From Corynebacterium spheniscorum (GTDB lineage Bacteria; Actinomycetota; Actinomycetes; Mycobacteriales; Mycobacteriaceae): a stretch of DNA of 52,994 nucleotides. The position numbers and the translations under genes were made by a program. Position 1 is the first letter of the stretch, and each line of letters begins with the position of its first letter. Under the pieces are notes generated by a model that saw only the letters and a program-made list of their open reading frames with translations, had not been told where the DNA came from and ran no database searches. The stretch is taken from contig NZ_FOPJ01000002.1 in assembly GCF_900113445.1 (NCBI RefSeq), positions 1-52,994 of the forward strand. The letters run 5' to 3'. Positions 43,359-52,592 of the stretch are shown in pieces.

Positions 43359-46256
43359 TTGAGTCAAAGCCCGGCCGACCCGCTCGCCCAACTATGGGCC
43401 AAATCCCGCGACAACGGTGACGCATGGATGCCACTTCGATGTCACCTCGCAGATGCCGCCGGCACCGCCGCCGAGCTCTGGGAATCCTGGCTCCCCGGAC
43501 AAGCCAAAGCCATCATTGAAGACTCAGTTAAGGACCGGGAACTTGCTAAGAAGCTAGCCGTCTTTCTCACCGCCGTCCACGATGTCGGCAAAGCCTCGGC
43601 ATACTTTCAGGAAAAAGTCCCCCAACTCGCGCAAAGAGTCTCCATGTCGGGCATGCATATCCCCGACCTTGGCCCCGAAAAGTATCTCGCTCCGCACGCT
43701 ACTTTGGGAGCTTTCGTACTGCGTGACTGGCTCATCGACCGCTGGGGATTTAGCATCTTCGGGGCAGAAGAACTTGCCGTCGTAGTTGGCGGCCACCACG
43801 GGGTTTACCCTGGCTTGGAGCGCGGAGAAGACATCGAGGATGCACTAGCCAGAGAAAACTCACCCTGGTTTGAAGCACGCAATAAAGCCCTTGAAGAAGC
43901 ATCTATTTGCGCAGGGCTAGATGAAGACGCTTGGAAAACCTTAGCGGCGGGTCGGCTGAGTCAAGCCGCGCAGCTCGTGCTCACAGCCTTCGTCATCGTC
44001 TCTGACTGGATAGCTTCCAATGAGGACTACTTCCTTTATCCCGAAGATGAAGAAGAACCTGATCCTCAAGCCACCGTGCTAGCTGACTCTTCACCACGCC
44101 ACCGCGTCTCCAACGCGTTGGAGGCACTCTCCCTGCCTGGTCCCTGGCGCACCCAGCCAGCTCCCGATCCAGCCGGAGCATCCGAAGATGCGGCAATCGC
44201 CCAATTTTTCCGTGATCGCTTCGGTTTCCCCCGCGAAGCCACCCCGCGCCCTATGCAAGCAGATGCTGTTCGAGCCGCAGAAGACCTCGAAGGCCCTGGG
44301 CTCATCATTATTGAAGCACCCACCGGCGAAGGGAAAACAGAAGCCGCACTAGCAGCTGCCGAAACTCTAGCCAGGCGTTTTAACTCCGGCGGGGTCATGG
44401 TCGCACTACCTACCTGCGCCACCTCAGATGGCATCTTCAGCCGGGTGCTCCGTTGGCTAGAAAGCGCAGTCCCAGCCGGACAGCGTGCATCAATGGCCCT
44501 CACACATAGCCGAGCCGGACTTAACGACGATTACCAATCCCTCTTCGCCCGCCCGGGACGCCCGGATCCCTTTTCTGGTGTGCGTGGAGTCTGGGGCGAC
44601 CAAGACAACCACCACACACAAAAAGCCGCTATTGAAGCACACCACTGGCTACGTGGCCGTAAAACCGCAGCGCTAGCAAACTTCACAGTCGGGACGATCG
44701 ATCAGTTTTTGATGTGTGCTCTTAAGAGTAAACACGTGATGCTAAGGCACCTTGGGCTTGCCAGCAAGGTCGTGGTGCTCGATGAGATCCACGCGGCGGA
44801 TTACTATATGCAGGTCTATCTGCACCGGGCCCTGGAATGGTGCGGCGCCCATGGCGTGCCCGTAATTGCCTGTTCAGCAACCCTTCCTCCGATCCAGCGT
44901 GCGGCGCTACTGGAATCCTATCGACGCGGCCGCTGCGTGGCCCAGGGGATGACACGTTCCAAGATCAAAAAACTGCCCAGTCTCCAAGAAACCTCTCTTG
45001 CTTTCCCTCTTATCTGCACGGTAAGCGACGCTGAAATGCGCCGCTACACCCCGGCAGCTTCAGGGCGCTGCAGTCGCACAACTCTTGAGATCATCGGTGA
45101 TGATGTTGATGCCCTAGCAGAGAGAATTCTCTCGGAAATCCATGACGGGGGTTGCGTGGCCATCATCCGTAATACCGTGAAACGCGCATGTGAACTCTAT
45201 GAACGGCTAGTAGCTGACCCCAGGCTCGGTGAAGACAACGTTCGGCTATTGCACTCGCGGTTCATTGCTTCAGACCGCCGCGTACTAGAGCGACAACTTT
45301 TAGACAAACTGGGTCCGAAGGGCGATCGGCCAGAACGATTAGTTGTGGTGGCAACCCAAGTCATTGAGCAATCCCTCGATATTGATGTTGACCTCATGGT
45401 CAGCGATCTGGCACCTATCGACCTGCTGGTGCAAAGGATCGGGCGACTCCATCGACATAATCGCGATAACCGTCCAGCCGGCCTACAGGAAGCCCGACTA
45501 CTGATTACTGGCATGTCGAATCCGGGTAACTGGAGTGCGCCCCCAGAAATTGATCGGGGAAGCTGCGCGATCTACGGGGAAAGTACGCTTCTACGTACCC
45601 TCGCTACCCTTAACGCTTTGATCTTTAGCCGATCGACGCCAGTGCTTCGTTCCCCAGAAGACGTGCCGACCCTGGTGGCAATGACGTACGCAGAAATCCT
45701 AGGGGATGTGCCGTCACCAACTAGTGCGTGGTCTGACCCGATGGTCATAGCCGACGAGAACATGCACATTGAGAAGGCTAAAAAGGAACAAAAGGCCCGT
45801 GCATTCTTAGCGCCCGCGCCCACCAAAACAGCCGTTTGGGGCTGGAACGAGATCGGGACTGCGGAGGAAGTACGTGGGCAAGCGCAAGTGCGCGACATTC
45901 AGGATTCTATCGAAGTAATTGTGATCCGAGAGGGTGAGCAAGGCTCAACCTGTTTGGAATGGATCGACCAATACGGCGGACGTCCCGTCGACAGCATGGG
46001 TGGTATCCCGCGTGGATTGGCCTTGGCTCTAGCACGATGCACTGTGAGCCTGCCGAGTGCTCCTTTCCGCAATGGTGACCGCCTCGATCGGTTGATTTGT
46101 GAGCTCGAAAACTCAACCCCGGAGTCCTGGAGCATGAACCCATGGTTAAGAGGAATGCTGGCGATGCCTATCAACGAACGGGGGGTATTTGAATGGGATA
46201 ATCTCACCTTTCAATACGACCGAAAACTAGGCCTTGAAGTGGGGAAATGTGACTAG
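43359..46256 (+). CDS. cas3: CRISPR-associated helicase/nuclease Cas3, type I-E
   Basis: Cas3 is recruited by Cascade to cut and unwind target DNA. The 965-residue protein has an N-terminal HD nuclease (His29 in RCHLADAAG, His74-Asp75 in AVHDVGKA, HH in VVGGHHGVYPG) and a superfamily 2 helicase: Walker A APTGEGKTE (about 319-327), DEIH (about 475-478), ACSATLP, and VVATQVIEQSLDIDVDLMVSDLAP plus QRIGRLHRH in the second lobe. The TTG start is supported by AAGGAG five bases upstream. It is separated from cse1 by 137 bp with an AT-rich promoter-like stretch, so the Cascade genes may be transcribed separately. Confidence 0.97.
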   Translation: MSQSPADPLAQLWAKSRDNGDAWMPLRCHLADAAGTAAELWESWLPGQAKAIIEDSVKDRELAKKLAVFLTAVHDVGKASAYFQEKVPQLAQRVSMSGMHIPDLGPEKYLAPHATLGAFVLRDWLIDRWGFSIFGAEELAVVVGGHHGVYPGLERGEDIEDALARENSPWFEARNKALEEASICAGLDEDAWKTLAAGRLSQAAQLVLTAFVIVSDWIASNEDYFLYPEDEEEPDPQATVLADSSPRHRVSNALEALSLPGPWRTQPAPDPAGASEDAAIAQFFRDRFGFPREATPRPMQADAVRAAEDLEGPGLIIIEAPTGEGKTEAALAAAETLARRFNSGGVMVALPTCATSDGIFSRVLRWLESAVPAGQRASMALTHSRAGLNDDYQSLFARPGRPDPFSGVRGVWGDQDNHHTQKAAIEAHHWLRGRKTAALANFTVGTIDQFLMCALKSKHVMLRHLGLASKVVVLDEIHAADYYMQVYLHRALEWCGAHGVPVIACSATLPPIQRAALLESYRRGRCVAQGMTRSKIKKLPSLQETSLAFPLICTVSDAEMRRYTPAASGRCSRTTLEIIGDDVDALAERILSEIHDGGCVAIIRNTVKRACELYERLVADPRLGEDNVRLLHSRFIASDRRVLERQLLDKLGPKGDRPERLVVVATQVIEQSLDIDVDLMVSDLAPIDLLVQRIGRLHRHNRDNRPAGLQEARLLITGMSNPGNWSAPPEIDRGSCAIYGESTLLRTLATLNALIFSRSTPVLRSPEDVPTLVAMTYAEILGDVPSPTSAWSDPMVIADENMHIEKAKKEQKARAFLAPAPTKTAVWGWNEIGTAEEVRGQAQVRDIQDSIEVIVIREGEQGSTCLEWIDQYGGRPVDSMGGIPRGLALALARCTVSLPSAPFRNGDRLDRLICELENSTPESWSMNPWLRGMLAMPINERGVFEWDNLTFQYDRKLGLEVGKCD

Positions 46257-46362
46257 TTTTCAAGTTGCTATCAATGGAGTTTTTACCCCCACTCGTCTCG
46301 GTGTAGATAAGTTTTAATTTGATTATTATAATTAGGTCTCGTGTTGATTGATGGAGGTAAAT
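46257..46362 (+). promoter_or_regulatory. Cascade operon promoter and strong Shine-Dalgarno
   Basis: This AT-rich gap has a perfect TATAAT at 46327-46332. No convincing -35 is seen. GGAGGT at 46353-46358 precedes an ATG at 46363 that opens a 12-codon frame rather than cse1. Confidence 0.55.
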
Positions 46363-46401
46363 ATGGGTACTAACGAAAGGCGTTTTGGCGCTGATGGGTG
46401 A
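46363..46401 (+). CDS. Putative 12-codon leader peptide overlapping the cse1 start
   Basis: ATG with the best Shine-Dalgarno of the locus (GGAGGT, 4-nt spacing) opens a 12-residue frame, MGTNERRFGADG. It ends at a TGA (46399-46401) just past the cse1 ATG at 46394. Ribosomes ending here could restart on cse1. Whether the peptide is made is unknown. Confidence 0.35.
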   Translation: MGTNERRFGADG

Positions 46402-48067
46402 TACTTTCAATCTGGTTGATGAACCATGGATCAAGGTCCTCAAACAGGATAATTCTGTTGAGGAGGTGAGCCTTCGTGACTTCTTTAAGCACACTGATGA
46501 CTATGTGGACCTGGCAGGTGAACTTCCGACACAAGATGCGGCAGTACTAAGGGTTCTCCTTACGATCCTTTACCGCGTATTTGATGTTGAGCCTGAAGAT
46601 TCGGAAGAAAACATTGAAGCCTGGATGGAAGCTTGGAGTTCCAAGGCGCTGCCAGTTGCAGAAATCGATTCATATCTAGATGAATGGCATCATCGGTTTG
46701 ATCTACGCGATGCAAAACAACCATTCTTCCTCACGCCGACTTTGACTAATGCTAAAGAGGCGTGGAAGGCGCTGGATGCCCTTGTGCCCGATGTCAGGGG
46801 CATTAGTGCGATGTACACCCGAAGGGATGCTGCACTACCAATCTCGGCAGCAGAAGCGGCACGTTGGGTTATTCATTGCCAAGCTTATGACCCTTCCGGT
46901 ATTAAAACCGGAGCAACAGGTGATCCGCGTGTCAAAGGGGGCAAGGGCTACCCGGACGGTATTGGGTGGTCGGGCTGGATGGCTACCACTGCAATCTATG
47001 GAACCACTCTGACAGAAACTTTGCTGTTAAATCTGGTTATGGATTCTCTGCCTGAAGAGATGGGCACTCCGGCCTGGGAGCAGGAGGTTACTACTGCGAA
47101 AGCCCGTAGTGCTGATGCAATTGGGCCTGTTGGTCCGCTTAGCCTCATGACCTGGCAGTCTCGCAGGATTCGATTGAAATGGGAGGGGAACCAGGTAGTC
47201 GCGGTCAGAATCAGTTATGGCGATCGCGTCGACCACACCGCGCAGTACGGTGTAGAGCTGATGACTCCATGGCGCTATAGTGATCCTCAATCTCGTAAAG
47301 CTAAGCGGGACATCTATATGCCTCGAGGCCTTAGTCCTGACCGCGCGGCATGGCGTGGCCTTGATGTTTTATTGCCCTCTAGTAATGCTCCTATGACCAA
47401 GGGACGTGGGGGCGAAGTCAAGGCGGGTATTCCCGCAGCTAGCGTTGGGTGGGTTTCGCGTTTAACTCAACGGCGCTTTATCCCAGACGATCTATTGCTT
47501 GGGTTGCGCTTGGTTGGGATAGCCTACGGTACTCAGGATTCAAGTGTAGACCGAACGCTCAGAGACATCCTGACTTTCCGTAGCGCTCTAATTGACCTAG
47601 ATACAGATCTGATCGGTATCGCCAAAACCGCCGTAGTCCGCGCAGATGATGCGATTAAAGCGTTGGGTAATTTCGCGGGCAACCTTGCTGTAGCTGCTGG
47701 TGGAGATCGTGGACCCGCGGCAGCGAAAGCTCGCCAACGCGCGTATAGCGCCGTTGACCCGCTATTTCGCGATTGGTTGAAGACCCTCCGATCTCCCAAA
47801 GGCGAGGATCCCAGTCTTCACGATGCGCAAGGTAACCGTATTGCCGAGGCTGCGCTGCAGGAGTGGACTAAAACAGTAGCCTGCACTATCGATGCATTAC
47901 AACGAGAGCTGCTGGACACTGCCCCACCAGATGCCTGGCGTGGTCGGGAGGAAAACAACCGTCACATTGATGTTGGGCTATCTGACCTGTGGTACCGGAT
48001 CGCCCGAAATAAGGCACTTCCACAGTCGGGAAGTAAGGAAAACAAAATAGAACGGGAGACCAAGTGA
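46394..48067 (+). CDS. cse1: Cascade large subunit Cse1 (Cas8e)
   Basis: Cse1 recognises the PAM and recruits Cas3 in type I-E Cascade. The 557-residue protein starts MGDTFNLVDEPWIKVL, matching the family's N-terminus (FNLIDEPWI). Other family blocks are HRFDLRDAKQPFFLTP, INHCQAYD-like VIHCQAYDPSGIKTG and the C-terminal four-helix bundle. The ATG at 46394 is chosen; a TTG three codons earlier has GAAAGG closer. It overlaps cse2 by 4 bp. Confidence 0.95.
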   Translation: MGDTFNLVDEPWIKVLKQDNSVEEVSLRDFFKHTDDYVDLAGELPTQDAAVLRVLLTILYRVFDVEPEDSEENIEAWMEAWSSKALPVAEIDSYLDEWHHRFDLRDAKQPFFLTPTLTNAKEAWKALDALVPDVRGISAMYTRRDAALPISAAEAARWVIHCQAYDPSGIKTGATGDPRVKGGKGYPDGIGWSGWMATTAIYGTTLTETLLLNLVMDSLPEEMGTPAWEQEVTTAKARSADAIGPVGPLSLMTWQSRRIRLKWEGNQVVAVRISYGDRVDHTAQYGVELMTPWRYSDPQSRKAKRDIYMPRGLSPDRAAWRGLDVLLPSSNAPMTKGRGGEVKAGIPAASVGWVSRLTQRRFIPDDLLLGLRLVGIAYGTQDSSVDRTLRDILTFRSALIDLDTDLIGIAKTAVVRADDAIKALGNFAGNLAVAAGGDRGPAAAKARQRAYSAVDPLFRDWLKTLRSPKGEDPSLHDAQGNRIAEAALQEWTKTVACTIDALQRELLDTAPPDAWRGREENNRHIDVGLSDLWYRIARNKALPQSGSKENKIERETK

Positions 48068-48675
48068 TCACATTAAACCGACAGGAGCTAGACCTCCTGG
48101 CGCAAACTGTGGCGCGCAATGCAACCGTATGGGGTAATTCAGCCATAGCGGACCGAAGTACTGGCCGTGCAGCTCTTGCCGCGCTCCGTCACCCTAGCCA
48201 AGAGGGCTTTAATGCCGCTTCTTGGAGCCAGGTGCTAGAAAACTTTCCAGTTGATCTAGCAGGCTGCGGCGATGAACCGAGCATAGGAGAATGGGCTGCC
48301 CACCTGGCGCTGACCGTGTTCGCATTTCATCAGCAATCCAAGACTCACCTAATGCACAAGTCTGGGCAAGGTCTTGGTCGGGCGGTCAGACAGCTTGCAC
48401 TGCGTGACAATAAAGACGAACCCGACTCGGGAGTTCTGCGGCGGTACAAGATTGTGCTCCAAGCACCGACCATTGAGGCGACTGCGTATCACCTTCGTGG
48501 CTTGGTTCAGCTACTAAGACAAGCAGATATCCCCCTCGACTATGGGCGCCTGGCGATGGATCTTGCCAATCTGCGCAATCCCCGCAGGTCTGATGGAGTT
48601 CGACTGCGGTGGAGTCGTGAGTTCTACCTCACCCCACGTGAAGAGAACCAAAAGATTTCAGAAGCAGGATCCTAA
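48064..48675 (+). CDS. cse2: Cascade small subunit Cse2 (Cas11e)
   Basis: The 203-residue all-helical protein is the small subunit that lines the crRNA-DNA hybrid, two copies per Cascade. Family features are the tryptophan-rich N-terminal half, HLALTVFAFHQQSKTHLMHKSGQGLGRAVRQL in the middle and LVQLLRQADIPLDYGRLAMDLANL near the end, followed by basic residues. GTG start within a 4-bp overlap with cse1. cas7 follows after 48 bp. Confidence 0.93.
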   Translation: MITLNRQELDLLAQTVARNATVWGNSAIADRSTGRAALAALRHPSQEGFNAASWSQVLENFPVDLAGCGDEPSIGEWAAHLALTVFAFHQQSKTHLMHKSGQGLGRAVRQLALRDNKDEPDSGVLRRYKIVLQAPTIEATAYHLRGLVQLLRQADIPLDYGRLAMDLANLRNPRRSDGVRLRWSREFYLTPREENQKISEAGS

Positions 48676-48723
48676 GTACTTGCGGATTTCTGAACAACAA
48701 ATTCGATTTTGAAAGGTAATATG

Positions 48724-49854
48724 ATGAGCACTTTCATCGACCTCCACATCCTCCAAACCCTCCCGCCGTCAAATGTGAACCGCGATGACTCTGGAAGTCC
48801 CAAGACTTGCGTGTACGGTGGCGTGCGTCGTGCTCGTGTTTCCAGCCAAGCATGGAAGCGCGCTACTCGCGTTGCCTTCTCTCAACGTTTGGATACCGCT
48901 GAACTGGGTGAACGAACTGTTTTTGCGGTTGAGCGCATCGCAAAGCGCATCACTGACCTTCGACCCGACCTGGCTGATGAAGCGGAACAGTTGGCCGCCG
49001 CAGTTTTGAAGAAAGCCGGCGTAAAGAGCGAGAAGAATAAGCCGAAAGATGAAAATGAGACACCCCGCACGGTGACCGGGTATCTGCTTTTCATCTCGCG
49101 CGGACAAATTGATGCGCTCGCTCGCCTCGCGGTGGATAACTCCGAGCATATCGCCAAGACCCCGGCTAAGGACGCCAAGGCTGCGATGACCGGTATTGCT
49201 TCTATCGACCTTGCACTATTCGGGCGTATGGTTGCAGATGCTCCGGACCTCAATATGGATGCGGCATGTCAGGTTGCGCATGCGCTATCTGTTCACTCCA
49301 CGGCCCAGGAGTTTGACTACTTCACCGCTGTTGATGACAATGCTCCCGAAGATAACGCGGGCGCAACCATGATCGGTACCGTAGAGTTTTCTGCACCAAC
49401 TTTGTATCGTTATGCGACGATCAATGCTGATGAGTTAGCGAATAATTTGGGTTCGGTGGATGCCGCCGCGCGTGCAGTGGAAGCTTTCGTCGATGCCTTC
49501 ATCACATCGATGCCGACCGGCAAACAGAATACCTTCGCTAACCGGACGCTGCCAGACTTTGTCTTAGTTCAAGTTCGCGATGATCAGCCGGTCAACCTTG
49601 CGGAAGCTTTTGAAGATTCAATCGAGGATACTCGCGGCCGTACCACCGCTGCGACGAAAGCACTAGCACAGTATGCCGCTGAACTGGAGGAAGCTTATAC
49701 CTCGAGGCCTGTTGCCAGCGCATTCTTGGCGGCGGGTGGTGCCGCAAAACCGGAAGCCTTGGAGGCACTCAAAGACATGGGCGAGCGCGTAAACCTTGCT
49801 GGCCTTGTCGAATTGGCCGGTTCGCAGGTCCGTGAACGAGTGGAGGCACAGTGA
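48724..49854 (+). CDS. cas7e: Cascade backbone subunit Cas7e (Cse4/CasC)
   Basis: Six Cas7e subunits form the Cascade spine around the crRNA spacer. The 376-residue protein begins MSTFIDLHILQTLPPSNVNRDD, a hallmark of Cse4, and continues GGVRRARVSSQAWKRATR, the conserved basic block. A GAAAGG lies 8 nt before the ATG at 48724; the ATG at 48721 is an alternative. The protein contains a Lys/Glu-rich insertion (about 100-118). It overlaps cas5e by 4 bp. Confidence 0.95.
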   Translation: MSTFIDLHILQTLPPSNVNRDDSGSPKTCVYGGVRRARVSSQAWKRATRVAFSQRLDTAELGERTVFAVERIAKRITDLRPDLADEAEQLAAAVLKKAGVKSEKNKPKDENETPRTVTGYLLFISRGQIDALARLAVDNSEHIAKTPAKDAKAAMTGIASIDLALFGRMVADAPDLNMDAACQVAHALSVHSTAQEFDYFTAVDDNAPEDNAGATMIGTVEFSAPTLYRYATINADELANNLGSVDAAARAVEAFVDAFITSMPTGKQNTFANRTLPDFVLVQVRDDQPVNLAEAFEDSIEDTRGRTTAATKALAQYAAELEEAYTSRPVASAFLAAGGAAKPEALEALKDMGERVNLAGLVELAGSQVRERVEAQ

Positions 49855-50564
49855 GCGTTCTACTCCTCAGGCTGGCTGGACCAATGCAGGCGTGGGGTGT
49901 AGAGAGTCGATTTAACTACCGAGGAACTCGACGGGAACCGTCTCGCTCAGGTGTGATTGGTCTCTTAGCCTCGGCTCATGGCAGGCGAAGGACTGATGAT
50001 GTGTCCGACTTGCTCCACCTCAATTTCGGGGTTCGGATTGATCAACCTGGACAGATTGAGACAGATTTTCACACCACCAAGGACTGGCGAGCTGATAGTC
50101 GAAAACCGCTGACCACCCGGGAATACATTATGGATGCCGTATTCACGGTGGGGCTTGAAGGTGATCGCACCGAACTAGAGCAGCACCGCAAGGCACTATT
50201 GAACCCGGCATTTCCACTCTTTCTTGGAAGGCGGTCGTGCCCTCCCAGCGGTCCAATCGTGCTGGATATTGTCGACACTAATCTTTCTGACGCTTTGGAG
50301 CAGACCGATTGGCAGGCTTCCCGTTGGTTCCGACGTAAACAAGGTCCCTCTGTCACCCTCTCTATAGTGCGCGACGCGATGCTTAGCGAGGAGGCTGATG
50401 AAATTATCAGTGATATCCCCGTGAGCTTTGACCCGACTGATCGGATATATGAGCGTCGTGCAGCGGTTATTCGCTCGGTCCAAAAAGACAATGTAGACAG
50501 TCGCCGCAAACGTATCGAAGCCGCGGTCGAACAGGATCCCCTTAGCGTGTTGGAGGACCTCTGA
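49851..50564 (+). CDS. cas5e: Cascade subunit Cas5e (CasD)
   Basis: Cas5e caps the 5' handle of the crRNA. The 237-residue RAMP protein begins MSVLLLRLAGPMQAWGVESRFNYRGTRREPSRSGVIGLLAS, the standard Cas5 start with the G-P-x-Q-A-W and P-S-x-S-x-V-x-G-L-L motifs. The C-terminal block YERRAAVIRSV is also typical. The GTG start is coupled to cas7e and its stop shares a base with the cas6e start (TGATG). Confidence 0.95.
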   Translation: MSVLLLRLAGPMQAWGVESRFNYRGTRREPSRSGVIGLLASAHGRRRTDDVSDLLHLNFGVRIDQPGQIETDFHTTKDWRADSRKPLTTREYIMDAVFTVGLEGDRTELEQHRKALLNPAFPLFLGRRSCPPSGPIVLDIVDTNLSDALEQTDWQASRWFRRKQGPSVTLSIVRDAMLSEEADEIISDIPVSFDPTDRIYERRAAVIRSVQKDNVDSRRKRIEAAVEQDPLSVLEDL

Positions 50565-51226
50565 TGTATTTATCTAGAATGCGCCTGAATCCTCGGCGAC
50601 GGGGCACAGTGTTCCTTATCGGAAACCCCCAAGCCATGCATGCTGCCGTGGAAAGCTGCTTCCCCCCGGTGGACGGGCAAAAGGAGAGGGTGCTCTGGCG
50701 TATCGATCAGCACCCCGACTCCGTGGAACTGTATATCCTCAGTCCACGAAAACCCTCCTTCGAACATCTTCAAGAGCAGGCTGGTTGGGAGAATGAGCCT
50801 TCATGGCGAATTCTCGATTACTCCCCGCTACTAGATCATGTGCACAAGGGGAACCGATATGGTTTCAACCTTGTGGCGAATCCCGTGCATACCGTGACGG
50901 ACCCTAAGACGGGCCGTAAGGCGCGCAAAGCTCATGTCACCCGAGCACAAATGCGACAGTGGCTGCTTGATCGTGCCGATCAGATAGGGGTTGCTTTCCC
51001 CATCGACGACGCCACTGGCGAACCGTTGGTGCAGGTGGTTGGGCAACGTGATCTGAACTTCCGCCGCGGAGGCAGCACCCTACATCTGCGACAAGCCGAA
51101 TTCCAGGGAGTGCTGGATGTCACTGATCCGGACTTCTTCAGAGAAGCGATCACTTCAGGTATTGGCAAAGCGCGTGCCTATGGTTGCGGACTGTTCACAC
51201 TGGTCCCGGTGGCAAAGGAAGAGTAA
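50564..51226 (+). CDS. cas6e: CRISPR RNA endonuclease Cas6e (Cse3/CasE)
   Basis: Cas6e cuts pre-crRNA within the repeat hairpin and stays on the 3' stem. The 220-residue protein starts MYLSRMRLNP, has WRIDQHPDSVELYILSPRKPSF in the N-terminal RAMP domain and KARKAHVTRAQMRQWLLDRADQIG in the centre. It ends with the glycine-rich GIGKARAYGCGLFTLVPV loop of the second RAMP domain. The cas1 ATG follows directly. Confidence 0.95.
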   Translation: MYLSRMRLNPRRRGTVFLIGNPQAMHAAVESCFPPVDGQKERVLWRIDQHPDSVELYILSPRKPSFEHLQEQAGWENEPSWRILDYSPLLDHVHKGNRYGFNLVANPVHTVTDPKTGRKARKAHVTRAQMRQWLLDRADQIGVAFPIDDATGEPLVQVVGQRDLNFRRGGSTLHLRQAEFQGVLDVTDPDFFREAITSGIGKARAYGCGLFTLVPVAKEE

Positions 51227-52216
51227 ATGCACAGAGGTGTAAAGCCCTCTACACCGCAGGAACTCCCTCGTTCCACCGACCGCATCACTTTTTGCTACCT
51301 CGAGCACTGCACCATCGGTCGCGATGCCAACGCGCTCACCGCTACCGATGCGCAGGGGGTCTTATACATTCCGAGTGCCGCGTTAAGTGCGCTGCTCCTC
51401 GGCCCCGGCACACGGGTGACTCACCAGGCCATGACTGTCATCGCTGATAGCGGTTGCACTGTCGCATGGGTCGGGGCCGGTGGTGTGCGTTATTACGCGC
51501 ATGGCCGGCCTATCGGTCGTTCAACGGCACTCTTGGAGATGCAAGCTCGTTTAGTTTCTAACCAACGGCTCCGCTTAGCTGTGGCACGACGGATGTACGG
51601 GCTTCGCTTTCCAGATCACGATCCTACTGACTTGACCATGCAGCAGCTACGAGGGCATGAAGGACGACGTGTTCGAGATTGCTACTCAGAGTGGTCTAAG
51701 CGTACTGGGGTGGAATGGCAGAGGCGTGACTATAAGATCGATGATTTTGAAGATTCTGATCTTATCAATAAAGCCTTGTCTATGGCGCACGCATGTTTGT
51801 ACGCTTTAACGCATTCGGTGATCGTCCAACTTGGTTGTAGCCCGGGACTCGGGTTTGTACATACAGGGCACGATCGATCATTTGTCTATGATGTTGCCGA
51901 TCTGTTTAAAGCCGAGACAAGTATCCCCGTGGCGTTTGAGACTGTTGCTGAGCTTCAAAGAGATCGGCCAGGAGGTGAAGTAAGTACATCGGATCTTTCA
52001 GCACTAGTGCGTCGTCGGATGCGTGAAGAGTTCATGTCTAGGAAGCTACTAACGAAAACCGTCGACGTTATATATGAACTGCTGGTTGACGAAACGCGAC
52101 TCAGCGCGGAGGACGAGCTTACGCGGCCTGCTGTGGTGGAGCTGTGGGACTATCAACAAGGCACTGTCGGAGCAGGCATAAACTACTCTCCTTTGGATGC
52201 TGACCCACCATGGTGA
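51227..52216 (+). CDS. cas1: CRISPR integrase Cas1, subtype I-E
   Basis: Cas1 with Cas2 inserts new spacers. The 329-residue protein shows DRITFCYLEHCTIGRDANALTATD at the N-terminus. The metal-binding residues of the I-E Cas1 catalytic site fall in GHEGRRVRDCY (Glu), GFVHTGHDRSFVYD (His) and YDVADLFKAE (Asp). Starts immediately after cas6e and overlaps cas2 by 7 bp. Confidence 0.96.
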   Translation: MHRGVKPSTPQELPRSTDRITFCYLEHCTIGRDANALTATDAQGVLYIPSAALSALLLGPGTRVTHQAMTVIADSGCTVAWVGAGGVRYYAHGRPIGRSTALLEMQARLVSNQRLRLAVARRMYGLRFPDHDPTDLTMQQLRGHEGRRVRDCYSEWSKRTGVEWQRRDYKIDDFEDSDLINKALSMAHACLYALTHSVIVQLGCSPGLGFVHTGHDRSFVYDVADLFKAETSIPVAFETVAELQRDRPGGEVSTSDLSALVRRRMREEFMSRKLLTKTVDVIYELLVDETRLSAEDELTRPAVVELWDYQQGTVGAGINYSPLDADPPW

Positions 52217-52548
52217 CTTTAGTACTCACGGCGTGTCCAGCAGGTCTTCGTGGCCACCTCAACCGCTGGTTGCAAGAGATAGCTCCAGGTGTATTCGTCG
52301 GCGAGCTGAATCCGCGTTTACGCGAACATGCCTGGGCTCTTACTGTTGAAGGCATCAAAGATGGTCGGGCCATTATGGTCTATTCCGATAAAAACCAGGA
52401 CCAAGGCTTCGGCTATGTGGTGCATCGACATGAATGGGAACTGATGGACTTGGATGGACTCACCGTAATTCGAAGGCCGTCGAGAAAACGGCATGACCGC
52501 CGCCGGGGTGGATGGTCGTTTGCTGCACGGAAACGCCGGTCAAGTTAA
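52210..52548 (+). CDS. cas2: CRISPR adaptation protein Cas2, subtype I-E
   Basis: The 112-residue protein bridges two Cas1 dimers in the integrase complex. VTLVLTACPAGLRGHLNRWLQEIAPGVFVGELNPRLREHAW is the typical Cas2e (CT1978) order, with the G-V-F-V-G block. The C-terminus is a basic extension (RRPSRKRHDRRRGGWSFAARKRRSS) that may contact DNA. The stop codon lies in the left arm of a CAAGTTA/TAACTTG palindrome in the CRISPR leader. Confidence 0.95.
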   Translation: MVTLVLTACPAGLRGHLNRWLQEIAPGVFVGELNPRLREHAWALTVEGIKDGRAIMVYSDKNQDQGFGYVVHRHEWELMDLDGLTVIRRPSRKRHDRRRGGWSFAARKRRSS

Positions 52549-52592
52549 TTAAAATAACTTGCTTCGGGAAGTAAAGTGCCTGTACATTTAGT
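52549..52592 (+). promoter_or_regulatory. CRISPR leader with candidate pre-crRNA promoter
   Basis: Only 44 bp separate the cas2 stop from the first repeat. A palindrome CAAGTTA-N7-TAACTTG (52541-52561) spans the cas2 end. TTGCTT (52559-52564) and TACATT (52583-52588, preceded by TG) lie 18 bp apart, a plausible promoter whose transcript would start at about the first repeat. Confidence 0.5.

Noticed and set aside
46257..46393. Frameshift or truncated gene between cas3 and cse1
   Set aside because: Both flanking proteins are full length with proper ends; the gap is AT-rich and fits a promoter.
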